Under the pieces are notes generated by a model. It was not told where the DNA came from. It searched no databases and saw nothing but the letters and a program-made list of their open reading frames with translations. A DNA stretch of 64,000 nt from the NCBI GenBank assembly GCA_012520945.1, contig JAAYNH010000029.1:1-64000 (forward strand), in the 5' to 3' direction. Both the position numbers and the translations under genes were made by a program. Source of the DNA: Treponema sp. (GTDB lineage: Bacteria; Spirochaetota; Spirochaetia; Treponematales; Treponemataceae). Of the stretch, positions 39,001-46,635 are shown in pieces; position 1 is the stretch's first letter, and the number at the start of each line of letters is the position of its first letter.

Positions 39001-39812
39001 TCAAGTTTTAACTGTAATCCGTATGGAATGTTAGGACATATTAATGTTAAAATACTAAAATTTGCAATTATGACACGAAGAGCTAAAACAGAACAAAACA
39101 AGCCTAGCCAAAGAGGTGATAAGTTTTTGCGATTTAAAAAGTATAAAATTATGTTGAAAAGTGCTAAAAAGATTAAAATGCCAAATATAAGAAAAAGAAT
39201 ACCTGCTTGTGTGGAATAAAAATGAAACAAGGTTTTTTCTTCTGCAATTAAAACAGAATCCCATAAACCTCCTTTTCTATGTGTACCATTTGCAACTTGA
39301 ATAACAATTTCTGCAACACCATTATCATCTGAAGAAAATTCTACATAACAGGGAATAGCTTGTGGTTTAGCAAGTCTATAATCTTCATTAACAATACCTG
39401 TTTCATGTAATTGTTTTCCGTTGACAAACCATTTAGATGAAGTTCCCGGACTTTCGCGTGTCATAAGTGCATATGGAAAATTCGGTTTTAAGTTAGCTAC
39501 AAGCAATCTGTAAGTTCCAATGCCAAAACTTGTTTTTTTGCCGTCAATTTCCGGTAAACGTTCTTTCCAATAATTTGGCACATATATGAAAGCATCAGGT
39601 TCCATTCGTTCAAAACTAAAAGAATTGAGTGTATATGCAGTTTGAATGTGGCGATTTAGATAGAGTTCCCAGTCGCCATTTAAGGAATAAACGTTTTGTT
39701 CAAGAACACTTGGGTCTTCAAAATAGGCTATACCTTTTACGACTTTAATACTAACACCGAATAGGGATGTAGATGATATTATGATTAAAATAAAACAAAA
39801 AATTTTTTTCAC
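36024..39812 (-). CDS. Tandem 7TMR-DISM adenylate cyclase with two complementary half-sites
   Basis: 1262 residues from a GTG start. First half: signal peptide (1-19), periplasmic jelly roll of the 7TMR-DISMED2 type (about 33-193), seven membrane segments (about 203-403), class III cyclase domain C1 (about 445-625). One extra membrane segment (about 628-648, WISLLLCLFINLPLKA) returns the chain outside. Second half: jelly roll (about 655-813), seven membrane segments (about 823-1026), cyclase domain C2 (about 1073-1262). C1 lacks both metal Asp (N463 in TYTNLHI, S507 in KFVSSGF) but has N577 and R581 (SDTVNTVSRIE). C2 has D1086 (NTDIRNF) and D1130 (YLGDGIIALFP) but D1201 and T1205 replace Asn and Arg. 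Together they make one composite site. TATAAT lies 9 nt before the GTG. Confidence 0.92.
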   Translation of the reverse strand: MKKIFCFILIIISSTSLFGVSIKVVKGIAYFEDPSVLEQNVYSLNGDWELYLNRHIQTAYTLNSFSFERMEPDAFIYVPNYWKERLPEIDGKKTSFGIGTYRLLVANLKPNFPYALMTRESPGTSSKWFVNGKQLHETGIVNEDYRLAKPQAIPCYVEFSSDDNGVAEIVIQVANGTHRKGGLWDSVLIAEEKTLFHFYSTQAGILFLIFGILIFLALFNIILYFLNRKNLSPLWLGLFCSVLALRVIIANFSILTLICPNIPYGLQLKLEYISLWMGPSLFILILNAEFKKNMIAPKVGYFVISLNVIIGIISLILPIRIANKCVPILQLCTIICLLYVVFVVTYLVFKKHKAAYPHLINMIITGTGLAFDLLFVFKKGILPFAMLPFSMLFFSIFQFLLLSKNENNMYIEAVKLNKNLSKLNKSYLRYVPKEFLQILKKDSVIDVNPGDFVETEMTITYTNLHIIQSGEQKMPLDNHYTIISEFLKSIASLTKAHNGFISKFVSSGFIALFPYCADDALNFASAIKDGVDKFNKTKKDSNYMLFATTGVHYGKMILGTIGEPNRLDDTVISDTVNTVSRIENTAIQINQSVVLSQCASDRITQKTSSKYTVQPLGNINVKGKKQPLALTAWISLLLCLFINLPLKAQTFSVQNYNETINSGINIDGPWEFYWGKFIDPCCKPETEADCIVYTPSFWNNYELKSTDKKIAKKGQGSATYRIKVENLKPNKEYGIFLYDLVLTAFNMYVNGQLVAKVGEANENWEKTVPKKSMESPTFFSDKDGILEIVFHVSNKDYRIGGIWKDVTLKEKPLLQKDFFRSFYQSFLFIGALFIIFFYQLSLFFFRKSNKSSLYLSLFSFSILLRILSSGFSLLAFYFPNIPFSLLVLLEHEALFFGPLLFVLFVTSLYPDLFTDKYKNIPKFFILIGIILSVFGIFFPVRIRSYMVRPWQIYLVLTSITIVIKLLQRSFTHRSHISLLMSVSVFVTLLCSIHDIMYLSAIKVAIKTELLPYGFIVFVLIQSAIMARQHIQQQEEINNITDELTETINACYRFVPQEVLQFFEISDITSLKLGEKTTRSMTLMNTDIRNFTEISESISAKDTFDLLNRYLTRVAPIIRSHFGFIEKYLGDGIIALFPKDGEQAALCAIEMHKEMIKLRKELIEENKPILKIGIGLHYGTVVLGTVGNDERMNEISVSPDIDTVITIETLTKIFDKPIIVSESAKNTWKNENMRYTYTELDSQIISDKYKIKEKLYAIEELYE

Positions 39813-39821
39813 AGTATATTC

Positions 39822-39851
39822 ATTATAACACATAAATATATATTATGTTAA
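39822..39851 (-). promoter_or_regulatory. Promoter of the tandem cyclase gene
   Basis: Minus strand: TTAACA (39846-39851), 18 bp, TATAAT (39822-39827), 9 nt to the GTG start. The -35 lies inside the first unit of a 12-bp tandem repeat. Confidence 0.55.
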
Positions 39852-39880
39852 AATAAATGTTAAAATAAATGTTAAAAAAA
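39845..39880. repeat. Three tandem 12-bp repeats at the cyclase promoter
   Basis: ATGTTAAAATAA twice exactly, then a third degenerate copy (39869-39880). On the coding strand this presents TTTTAACAT every 12 bp at and upstream of the -35 element. It may be an operator array or simple AT-rich slippage. Confidence 0.65.
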
Positions 39881-39904
39881 TGCAAAATTCTTATGAATAT
39901 TAAA

Positions 39905-39943
39905 GAAAATGGACAAAAGTTTCAAAAACTTCTGTCCATTTTA
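39905..39943 (-). terminator. Terminator of rny
   Basis: Long stem AAAATGGACA (39906-39915) / TGTCCATTTT (39933-39942), with inner AAGTTT / AAACTT. It follows the rny stop on the minus strand. Confidence 0.75.
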
Positions 39944-39961
39944 TGGTATTAAAAATAAAAT

Positions 39962-41494
39962 TTATCTAGCATATTCAACTATTCGTGTTTCGCGAATAAT
40001 TGTAATTTTTATGCGTCCCGGATATTTCAGGTCAGTTTCGATTTGCTTTGCAATTTTGCGAGCTAACTCCTTAACATCACTGTCCGGAATTTTGTCATTA
40101 TTAACTAAAACACGAAGTTCGCGTCCCGCTTGAATTGCATATGCTTTTTCTACACCGTTAAATCCTTCGGCAATTCCTTCAAGATTTTCCAGTCGTTTAA
40201 CATAGTTATCAATTGTTTCGCGACGTGCTCCCGGACGTGCTGCAGAAATTGCATCTGCAATTTGAACAATTACCGCTTCTATGCTTGTAGGCTCAATATC
40301 ATTATGGTGCGAACCGACAGCATTTATAACAACGGCATCTTCTCCCATTTTGCGAACCATATCCATACCTACTTCGGCATGGTTTTGGTCAGAATCGGTT
40401 TCCGCACCCTTTCCTATATCGTGGAGAACTGCAGCACGTTTTGCCAACGTTTTGTTAGCACCGATTTCTGCAGCAATCATTCCCGCAATAATGGCAACTT
40501 CCTTTGAATGACTGAGCACGTTTTGACCGTAGCTTGTGCGAAAATATAGACGTCCAAGTGCACGAACTCCGTCCTGACTCATGTTATGAATGCCCAAATC
40601 AAACAGAACTTTTTCACCTTCTTCATAAATTTTTTGCTGAATTTCACGAGTCACTTTTTGAACAACTTCTTCAATACGTGCCGGATGAATGCGACCGTCT
40701 GCAATAAGGCGTTCTAAGGCAACTTTTACAATTTCTTTGCGTACGGGATCAAAGCATGAAATAACAACAGCTTCCGGAGTATCATCAATGATAATATCAA
40801 CGCCTGTTAAGGTTTCCAAAGTACGAATATTGCGTCCTTCACGACCGATAATGCGACCTTTCATTTCATCAGACGGCAATGAAACCGTTGCAACTGAAAT
40901 GTCGCCGGTAACTTCAGTTGCCATGCGTTGTAAAGTCGTTACTAAAATGTCACGAGCTTTTTTTTCCGACGAAAGTTGAGCTTCTTGTTCTATCTTATTT
41001 AATAAAGCCTGTGCATCGTGGCGAGCTTCATTTTCAAGATTTTGAATAATAAGTTTTTTTGCTTCTTGTGAAGTCAACCCCGAAATTCTTTCCAACTCTT
41101 TGCGATAACGTTCTTCCTGTGTTGCCAGCTCCGATTCTTTTGTAACAATTTGTTGTTCACGTTTTACAAATTTTTGCTCAGTTTCATTTAAACCTTGTTC
41201 TTTTTTGTCCAAGGTTTCTTCTTTTTGAATTAAACGACGTTCTTGTCTTTGTAATTCGCCACGTCGTTCGCGATTCTCCCGCTCCTGTTGATTCCGCTCT
41301 TGAATAAGTCGGTCTTTCGCTTCTAATAAAATTTCTTTTTTTTGAGCTTCTGCTTCTTTAATAGCATCTTGCTTGATTCGTTCTGCTCTCTGCTCTGAAG
41401 CAGATAGTTGAAATCTGGCATATAGCCAGCGAATAGTCCATCCAAGAACAAGTCCAAGAATCGGAAGGCCAATGTATAATGCACTTTGCATCAT
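39962..41494 (-). CDS. rny: Ribonuclease Y
   Basis: 510-residue membrane-anchored endoribonuclease that initiates mRNA decay. N-terminal membrane helix (about 6-26), a long Glu/Arg/Gln coiled coil (about 35-185), a KH domain (GRIIGREGRNI at 213-223) and an HD domain with H358-D359 (AVLHDIGKG). Length and order are standard. AGGAGG stands just before two adjacent ATG codons; the second (41491) has the better spacing, so the protein may be 509 residues. It is monocistronic between its terminator and a divergent ankyrin gene. Confidence 0.97.
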   Translation of the reverse strand: MMQSALYIGLPILGLVLGWTIRWLYARFQLSASEQRAERIKQDAIKEAEAQKKEILLEAKDRLIQERNQQERENRERRGELQRQERRLIQKEETLDKKEQGLNETEQKFVKREQQIVTKESELATQEERYRKELERISGLTSQEAKKLIIQNLENEARHDAQALLNKIEQEAQLSSEKKARDILVTTLQRMATEVTGDISVATVSLPSDEMKGRIIGREGRNIRTLETLTGVDIIIDDTPEAVVISCFDPVRKEIVKVALERLIADGRIHPARIEEVVQKVTREIQQKIYEEGEKVLFDLGIHNMSQDGVRALGRLYFRTSYGQNVLSHSKEVAIIAGMIAAEIGANKTLAKRAAVLHDIGKGAETDSDQNHAEVGMDMVRKMGEDAVVINAVGSHHNDIEPTSIEAVIVQIADAISAARPGARRETIDNYVKRLENLEGIAEGFNGVEKAYAIQAGRELRVLVNNDKIPDSDVKELARKIAKQIETDLKYPGRIKITIIRETRIVEYAR

Positions 41495-41596
41495 TTCCTC
41501 CTGTTAACTTAGAAAAGTTCAAATTAAATATTTATAAAAAGTCGATATCTCTTCAAATTTTTAAAAACACCTACAATTAAAATATCACATAAATTA

Positions 41597-41625
41597 TGGA
41601 TTGTCAAACGATTTTATGATATAAT
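41597..41625 (+). promoter_or_regulatory. Promoter of the ankyrin lipoprotein gene
   Basis: Weak TGGATT (41597-41602), 17 bp, extended -10 TGATATAAT with TATAAT at 41620-41625. The leader is about 60 nt and ends in AGGAGA before the ATG. Confidence 0.5.
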
Positions 41626-41692
41626 TTGATGACAAATAATAGAAAAAAAACATCACTTTTATTAGGTTCTTAGGTTTAATTAGGAGACGTAA

Positions 41693-42307
41693 ATGAAAAA
41701 TCACCGTTATAAAATTATTAAATTATTGTTAGTTTTTACTATAATAATCATTTTTGCCTGTGAAGCTAAACAAAACATATATTTTTATGTGCCTGAAGCA
41801 AAAAATAATGTAAATGCTCAAAATAAAGACGGAAATACAGCTTTAATGTATGCGTGTCGTTTGTCATATGTTAAAGATGTGCAAGATTTGCTTATAAGAG
41901 GTGCCGATGTAAATTTAATTAGCAAAGAAGATACTACAGCTCTTGAGTATGCATGTGTGGGTGGAAATGCTAAAATTGTGGATATGATTGCAAAAGCCGG
42001 AGGAGATGTGAATCGTGTTAATTTCGGTGATATGACTCCTTTGATTTTATCAAGCATTTCTGATGATGCAAAAGTTGTACAAGTACTTTTAAATAATGGT
42101 GCAAAAGTTAATCATCAAGACATGAATGGAGACACTGCCTTAATTTATGCCGTTAGAAATCGTGCTTATAAAACTATAAAAACATTGTTAAAAAATGGAG
42201 CAATAATAGGCTTAAAAAATAATGACGGCGACACTGCCTTAGACATTGCTAAATGGCATAGGGAAGAAAAAATAGTTTCTATTTTTCAAGATTGGCAACG
42301 TAGATAA
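41693..42307 (+). CDS. Ankyrin-repeat lipoprotein
   Basis: 204 residues. A basic N-terminus and hydrophobic stretch end at C23 (IIFAC), a lipobox-like site, so the protein is probably anchored on the periplasmic face. Residues about 38-200 form five ankyrin repeats of 33 residues (DGNTALMYACRLSYVKDVQDLL, shown in part; then RGADVN, NNGAKVN, KNGAIIG). Ankyrin repeats bind proteins; the partner is unknown. AGGAGA lies 6 nt before the ATG. Convergent with the broken lipoprotein gene that follows. Confidence 0.85.
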   Translation: MKNHRYKIIKLLLVFTIIIIFACEAKQNIYFYVPEAKNNVNAQNKDGNTALMYACRLSYVKDVQDLLIRGADVNLISKEDTTALEYACVGGNAKIVDMIAKAGGDVNRVNFGDMTPLILSSISDDAKVVQVLLNNGAKVNHQDMNGDTALIYAVRNRAYKTIKTLLKNGAIIGLKNNDGDTALDIAKWHREEKIVSIFQDWQRR

Positions 42308-42322
42308 AATTATATCGGAACA

Positions 42323-43416
42323 TTAAAATGCATATCCAATTTTAATTGCAAAGAAAAAATATTTTTCGAAAGGAAATTTTTTATCAAAATCAAGTTTGTT
42401 TAAAATACTTATGCTTGTGTCGAAAATTAAATTTTCAAATGGAAAATAAATCATACCAAAATTAATTTTTTGGCTTATATAGTTTAAACTGCTTGTTTTA
42501 ATTGATAAAATCAACGGAAAGTGATAAATAGGTTGAAAATCAAAATAAATACGCACTTTATCTATCACATTTAAGTTTTTTGAGTAAAATCTAAAAGCAA
42601 GCCCTAGTTTTAAGTCGAACGTTGTTTGCAAAGCCGGTTCGGAGTCTATTAGATAAAATGACGGTATGAAATCAATCAATATACCTGTGTTATTAGAAAT
42701 TTTGCGTTCATATGTAAATGGTAAATCTACAGAATCATATTTAGTTTCATTAAAGTATCCTGTGTCTATGTTATAATAAAATCGGTTTGCTTTTTTGTCA
42801 AATTCTTCCAAGTCATTTATTGACAAACTTCTATTTGCAAAAAAAGCTAATGATGTAAGCTGAGTTATCTCTTGGTCGCTTTTATACATAGCTTTATCAA
42901 TAATTTCATAATTTGCATTTATTTGTGGATACGTATGCATAAAATATTGTTTAAATTCTTCATAGTTATAGGTAAAAAAACCGTAAGCTACAGGAAATGG
43001 TTTTTCATTAATTGAAGTATTTAAAAAAATACTACCTGCGTGTGAAACTTTTCCCGCTATAACTTCAGTATTATTTTCAGGCAGTTCAAAAGTGCAGAAT
43101 GCCTTACGATTTTCTTGTATTTTAAAAAGATTATATGTTCCAGGCTTTAGTTTTATCAAAAGGATTTGTGTTTTATCCGATGTTTTATAACTAACTGATT
43201 CAAGTTTGTTTTTTTATTTGTATTATTTGAAAATATATGCCATTCTATTCCAATATCCGTAGATTCTTTTTCAGTGTGCGTTATTTCAAATGCTAAATAA
43301 CCATAATCTGAAAAATCTTGTGCATTGGTAATTATATCATTAATATTATTTGTGACACAACCAAAACTAATAAAACATAAAATAATTGTTACTTGTAAAT
43401 AAAACTCTTTTCTTAT
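42323..43416 (-). pseudogene. Broken lipoprotein gene (no standard start, A7 frameshift)
   Basis: The 5' part reads RKEFYLQVTIILCFISFGC, a lipoprotein signal with lipobox, then about 50 residues in frame. At a run of seven A on the coding strand (plus-strand T run at 43209-43215) the frame is lost. One added A would join it to the following 278-codon frame, giving ESVSYKTSDKTQILLIKLKPG and a C-terminal barrel-like or strand-rich part ending in KIGYAF. No ATG, GTG or TTG exists between the upstream in-frame stop and the lipobox; the expected position holds ATA, 6 nt after TATAAT. Two independent lesions suggest decay; the 3' part alone has no signal peptide. Confidence 0.65.
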
Positions 43417-43433
43417 ATTAGTATTATACTATA

Positions 43434-43853
43434 TCATTTAGTTTTTTTAAAGCCATTAATGCAAATATTTGCAACATTATTTCCTGCATCATCATTAATA
43501 TTAATTATGTAATAATTTGTACTTCTACCTTCTTTTATGCATTGAGATTCAGCAATTAAAGTGTCTGTTTTTGCACTTCCTATAAAACTAATTTGTGCCG
43601 AAAGTGATACGGAAAAACCGTTTCTTCCATCCCCGTTACTTGCAACAGCAAAGCAAAAGTCCGCTAAAGTGAAAATGGCACCTCCCATTACGGCACCGAC
43701 AGCATTTTTATGTTGACGAGTAATTTTCATTTCACATTTTGCATAAGACGGTTTTGCATCCAAAATTTTAATTTGTGCACATTCTGTAGCAAAAATATCA
43801 TTTGCAAAACGATTTTTTATTTGTTCTAAATAGTCTAATGAAGATTTATCCAT
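43434..43853 (-). CDS. PaaI-type hotdog thioesterase
   Basis: 139 residues, a single hotdog domain. The family core is HKNAVGAVMGGAIFTLADF, corresponding to HxNxxGxxHGG with Met in place of the second His, followed by the long central helix. It probably hydrolyses an acyl- or aryl-CoA thioester in the cytoplasm; the substrate is unknown. No Shine-Dalgarno; TAATAT ends 5 nt before the ATG with TTGTCA 18 bp upstream. The downstream broken lipoprotein gene begins 17 bp after the stop. Confidence 0.88.
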   Translation of the reverse strand: MDKSSLDYLEQIKNRFANDIFATECAQIKILDAKPSYAKCEMKITRQHKNAVGAVMGGAIFTLADFCFAVASNGDGRNGFSVSLSAQISFIGSAKTDTLIAESQCIKEGRSTNYYIININDDAGNNVANICINGFKKTK

Positions 43854-43858
43854 AATTA

Positions 43859-43888
43859 TATATTAAAATTTTGTTTTCCTTTTGACAA
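43859..43888 (-). promoter_or_regulatory. Promoter of the thioesterase gene
   Basis: Minus strand: TTGTCA (43883-43888), 18 bp, TAATAT (43859-43864), 5 nt to the ATG. Its -35 overlaps the -35 of the divergent barrel-gene promoter. Confidence 0.45.
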
Positions 43889-43910
43889 GAGTATTGTATC
43901 GTGATATAAT
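43882..43910 (+). promoter_or_regulatory. Consensus sigma-70 promoter of the barrel protein gene
   Basis: TTGACA (43882-43887), exactly 17 bp, TATAAT (43905-43910): a perfect match at both hexamers, followed by a leader with GGAGG before the ATG at 43938. Strong expression is expected. Confidence 0.85.
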
Positions 43911-43937
43911 ATTTTTTATAAATATACGGAGGGTGCT

Positions 43938-44480
43938 ATGCAAGTTTTAAAAAAAATTATTGTAGCATTAGTATTGTGTTCTGTTGTGTCTGTTGTCGCA
44001 TTTGCTGAGCCGGATACATATAAGAACGCCACTGGAGTTTTCGGGCTAGGTTGGGCAGGCGGAACATCCGGCGACAGTGGAGGTGGCGGCGGTTTGCATT
44101 ATCAAAGATGGTTTACAAATCGTCTTGGTGGGCAAATTACCTTTGGTGGTTGGTATGAAACAGGTGCGTCCGGAGGAATTGCAAGTGTAGATTATTCTGC
44201 ATTGGCGGCATTTCAAGGAATTTTTCATAAATTCAATGCCAGCGATTATTTGGGTGGCGTTTTATACGGTTGGGTTATGGCTGGTCATCGTGGTTATACT
44301 AAAAGTGTTCAAGGGGATTTGGTTTTTTATCCGAATGTAGTTTTGGGTGTTGGATTAGGCTTGGAATTTGTTTTATATGAACATCTTTCATTCCCGCTTG
44401 AATTTGGTTATGCCGGTGAATTACCTAACAATATAGCTTTTGGTTTTTCTGCAGGTATGGGCATTCGTTATCGATTTTAA
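43938..44480 (+). CDS. Small outer-membrane beta-barrel protein
   Basis: 180 residues. Signal peptide MQVLKKIIVALVLCSVVSVV ending AFA. The mature part alternates glycine/aromatic strands (QRWFTNRLGGQITFGGWYE, YLGGVLYGWVMAGHRG, AFGFSAGMGIRYRF) and ends in Phe, consistent with an eight-stranded OmpA/OmpW-like barrel. A perfect consensus promoter and GGAGG suggest it is abundant. The specific ligand or function is unknown. Confidence 0.8.
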   Translation: MQVLKKIIVALVLCSVVSVVAFAEPDTYKNATGVFGLGWAGGTSGDSGGGGGLHYQRWFTNRLGGQITFGGWYETGASGGIASVDYSALAAFQGIFHKFNASDYLGGVLYGWVMAGHRGYTKSVQGDLVFYPNVVLGVGLGLEFVLYEHLSFPLEFGYAGELPNNIAFGFSAGMGIRYRF

Positions 44481-44494
44481 TATAAATTGATATG

Positions 44495-44547
44495 AAAAAA
44501 AGGCGTTCATTTTATTCATTTAAGAATATTATGAATGCCTTTTTTTA
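44495..44547. terminator. Bidirectional terminator between barrel gene and GH105 gene
   Basis: AAAAAAGGCGTTCAT (44496-44510) pairs with ATGAATGCCTTTTTT (44531-44545) with one G-T pair and a 20-nt loop. It serves two convergent genes. Confidence 0.85.
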
Positions 44548-44577
44548 TGTTATAGCAGTTATTATTAATTTTCTGCT

Positions 44578-45726
44578 TTATTTATTGTTTGCTATTTTCC
44601 ATTCTGTAAAAGCAAGTAAAAACGGTCCAACGCCTTTTGCATCATCTTTAACAATCGGTTCACTCATATAATATTCATATGAACCGTCACGGTTAGGTCT
44701 GTTTTCAGGCCCAAGACCTGCAACTAAACAAATACCACCAAGGCTCATTTTGCCTTTTTCGGTTACAAGATATTTTTCGCATGTACCTTCAAATGCTTTG
44801 CGAGCATTTTCTTTGAATCGTTCAGGTAAAATACCTGTACGTACGCCTTTATACATACAATATGCCATGATTGCAGTTCCACTTGTTTCCAGATAATTTT
44901 TTTCTTTCCCGCCAAGTGCCGGTAATTGATACCACATACCGCTTTTGTCTTGGTATTTTACCATGCTTTCCATTAATTCAAAGAAAATGTCTTTGAGTTT
45001 TTTCCAGTTTTCGCTTTCTTTGTCTGTAGCAATATTTAATGTGTCAAGTAAAGCCATTGAATACCAACCGATTGCACGAAGCCAATAATGAGGAGAAAGC
45101 CCTGTTTGTTTATCACACCAAAACATTGTTTTTGTTGAATCATAACAATGATAATACAAACCCGTTTCAGGATTACGCATAATATTGTAAACATTGAAAA
45201 ATTGATTGTAAATGTCATCAATATTTTTATTTTTGTTAAAATTGGCTTCGTATTCCATATAAAACGGTTGAGCCATATAAAGACCATCAAGCCAAATTTG
45301 GTTAGGATAAATTAATTTATGCCAAAAATTACCTTCTTTTGTACGCGGTTGACCTTTCACTTGTTCATAAATTGTATCAATGGCTTTACGGTATTTTTCT
45401 TTTTTTGTATATTCATATAGCCTAAAAAAGTTTTTTGCACCGTTAATTTCGTCTATATTCCACGTTTCAATTTTATAGTCTAGAATTGAACCGTCATCCT
45501 TTACACGATAATCTTCATAATAGTCAGCAAAGTCTAAATATTTAGTGATGCCAGTTGAGTCATAAATTTCCAAAATTGCCATTATCATACAGCCGTCAAT
45601 ATAATCCCAACCGGATTTTTTCCCTTCGCGTGCTTTTTCAATATTCCATGCAGGATATTCTGCGGTGCTTTTTGTTAACAATTCATCGATGTAATTTTCA
45701 ATAACCGATGCATCAATAGTATACAT
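44578..45726 (-). CDS. GH105 family unsaturated rhamnogalacturonyl hydrolase
   Basis: 382 residues, an (alpha/alpha)6 barrel. YteR/YesR-type enzymes remove the unsaturated galacturonyl residue that lyases leave on rhamnogalacturonan fragments. The family motif with the catalytic Asp is NQIWLDGLYMAQPFYMEY (D147). No signal peptide, so it acts on imported oligosaccharides in the cytoplasm. The open frame begins 10 codons earlier, but GGAGG stands 6 nt before the ATG at 45726. The leader holds a palindrome TTCATT-A-AATGAA (45752-45764), a possible operator. No lyase, transporter or regulator is next to it. Confidence 0.88.
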   Translation of the reverse strand: MYTIDASVIENYIDELLTKSTAEYPAWNIEKAREGKKSGWDYIDGCMIMAILEIYDSTGITKYLDFADYYEDYRVKDDGSILDYKIETWNIDEINGAKNFFRLYEYTKKEKYRKAIDTIYEQVKGQPRTKEGNFWHKLIYPNQIWLDGLYMAQPFYMEYEANFNKNKNIDDIYNQFFNVYNIMRNPETGLYYHCYDSTKTMFWCDKQTGLSPHYWLRAIGWYSMALLDTLNIATDKESENWKKLKDIFFELMESMVKYQDKSGMWYQLPALGGKEKNYLETSGTAIMAYCMYKGVRTGILPERFKENARKAFEGTCEKYLVTEKGKMSLGGICLVAGLGPENRPNRDGSYEYYMSEPIVKDDAKGVGPFLLAFTEWKIANNK

Positions 45727-45841
45727 AAATAAACCTCCTAAAAAAATAGCGTTCATTAAATGAAATTTTTACATATTAAGAATATTATCATAGATGGTTA
45801 TTTCTTTCAATGAGGAAACATTCTTTTTTGAAAAATTACAG

Positions 45842-46543
45842 TTATTTTAATGTAATAAAAGAGACTTTTCTTCCGTCAGGTGTATATGCTTTATTTGGAT
45901 TTTTTTTATCTGTAAAGGCTTGTGTTCCTTTGTAATAGTTGTAATAATGTACACCTTTTGATAGTGGAATTATAATTTCATAAACTCCAGGTGAGCTTTC
46001 CGTTAATTCATAGATAAAACTGTCCCAATTTGTAAAAGTTCCTGCTAAACGGACTGTTTCGCCTGTTTTATCATGATAGACAAAACGTACCTTATTTTCA
46101 CCTATGAGTTCGGTTTTTTCTTCTCCCATATTTTCGATGAGTACAGTTGAAAATCTTAAATTCGTTGCGGGATTAAAACTTGTCATTGTGTTGTTTGGAT
46201 CAAGTGTCCAAAGTCCGTCAATTATAAGCTTGTAAGAAACTGATGACAGTTTGCGTGGGACATCTAGTATATAGAAGAGAACTGAAGAAATAGGTTCATT
46301 TTCTGTATCATAAGTTACTAGTTTTTCAAAATGGTGTACTTTAGTAAAATCTTCAAAATCAAAAACAATTCCAACATAGCGAGCTTTTGAATCTGCAGTA
46401 AAAACTATATAATTATCTTTTACTTTTGGAGAGGAAACACATTTAATTGAATTTATAATTTCTTGTAAATCATATTCTTTTGTGGCAAATACAGAAAAAA
46501 TTGTATAAAATATAAATAATAAAAATAAAATAGCTTTTTTCAC
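45842..46543 (-). CDS. Exported protein with two CBM48/isoamylase-N-like domains
   Basis: 233 residues from a GTG start. Signal peptide KKAILFLLFIFYTIFSVFA. Two E-set domains of the glycogen-binding CBM48 type: the first ends in SYKLIIDGLWTLDPNN, the second is VRLAGTFTNWDSFIYELTES followed by PGVYEIIIPLSKGVHYYNYY. No catalytic domain is attached. The longest open frame starts 34 codons upstream in a non-signal context; the GTG immediately before the signal peptide is preferred. GATAAT lies 6 nt before it. The role may be binding an alpha-glucan or acting as a structural E-set protein; the ligand is unproven. Confidence 0.78.
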   Translation of the reverse strand: MKKAILFLLFIFYTIFSVFATKEYDLQEIINSIKCVSSPKVKDNYIVFTADSKARYVGIVFDFEDFTKVHHFEKLVTYDTENEPISSVLFYILDVPRKLSSVSYKLIIDGLWTLDPNNTMTSFNPATNLRFSTVLIENMGEEKTELIGENKVRFVYHDKTGETVRLAGTFTNWDSFIYELTESSPGVYEIIIPLSKGVHYYNYYKGTQAFTDKKNPNKAYTPDGRKVSFITLK

Positions 46544-46635
46544 TTTTAAATTATCGGAATAAACGGTATAATAATTACAGAAAAATATTTTTCTAACAAA
46601 GATTTTTAATTTTCCGATAATTGAAAATGATTGTA

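Noticed and set aside
36024-39812. Tandem cyclase as an assembly duplication artifact
   Set aside because: The two halves are highly diverged in sequence, so they are not a collapsed or duplicated read region.
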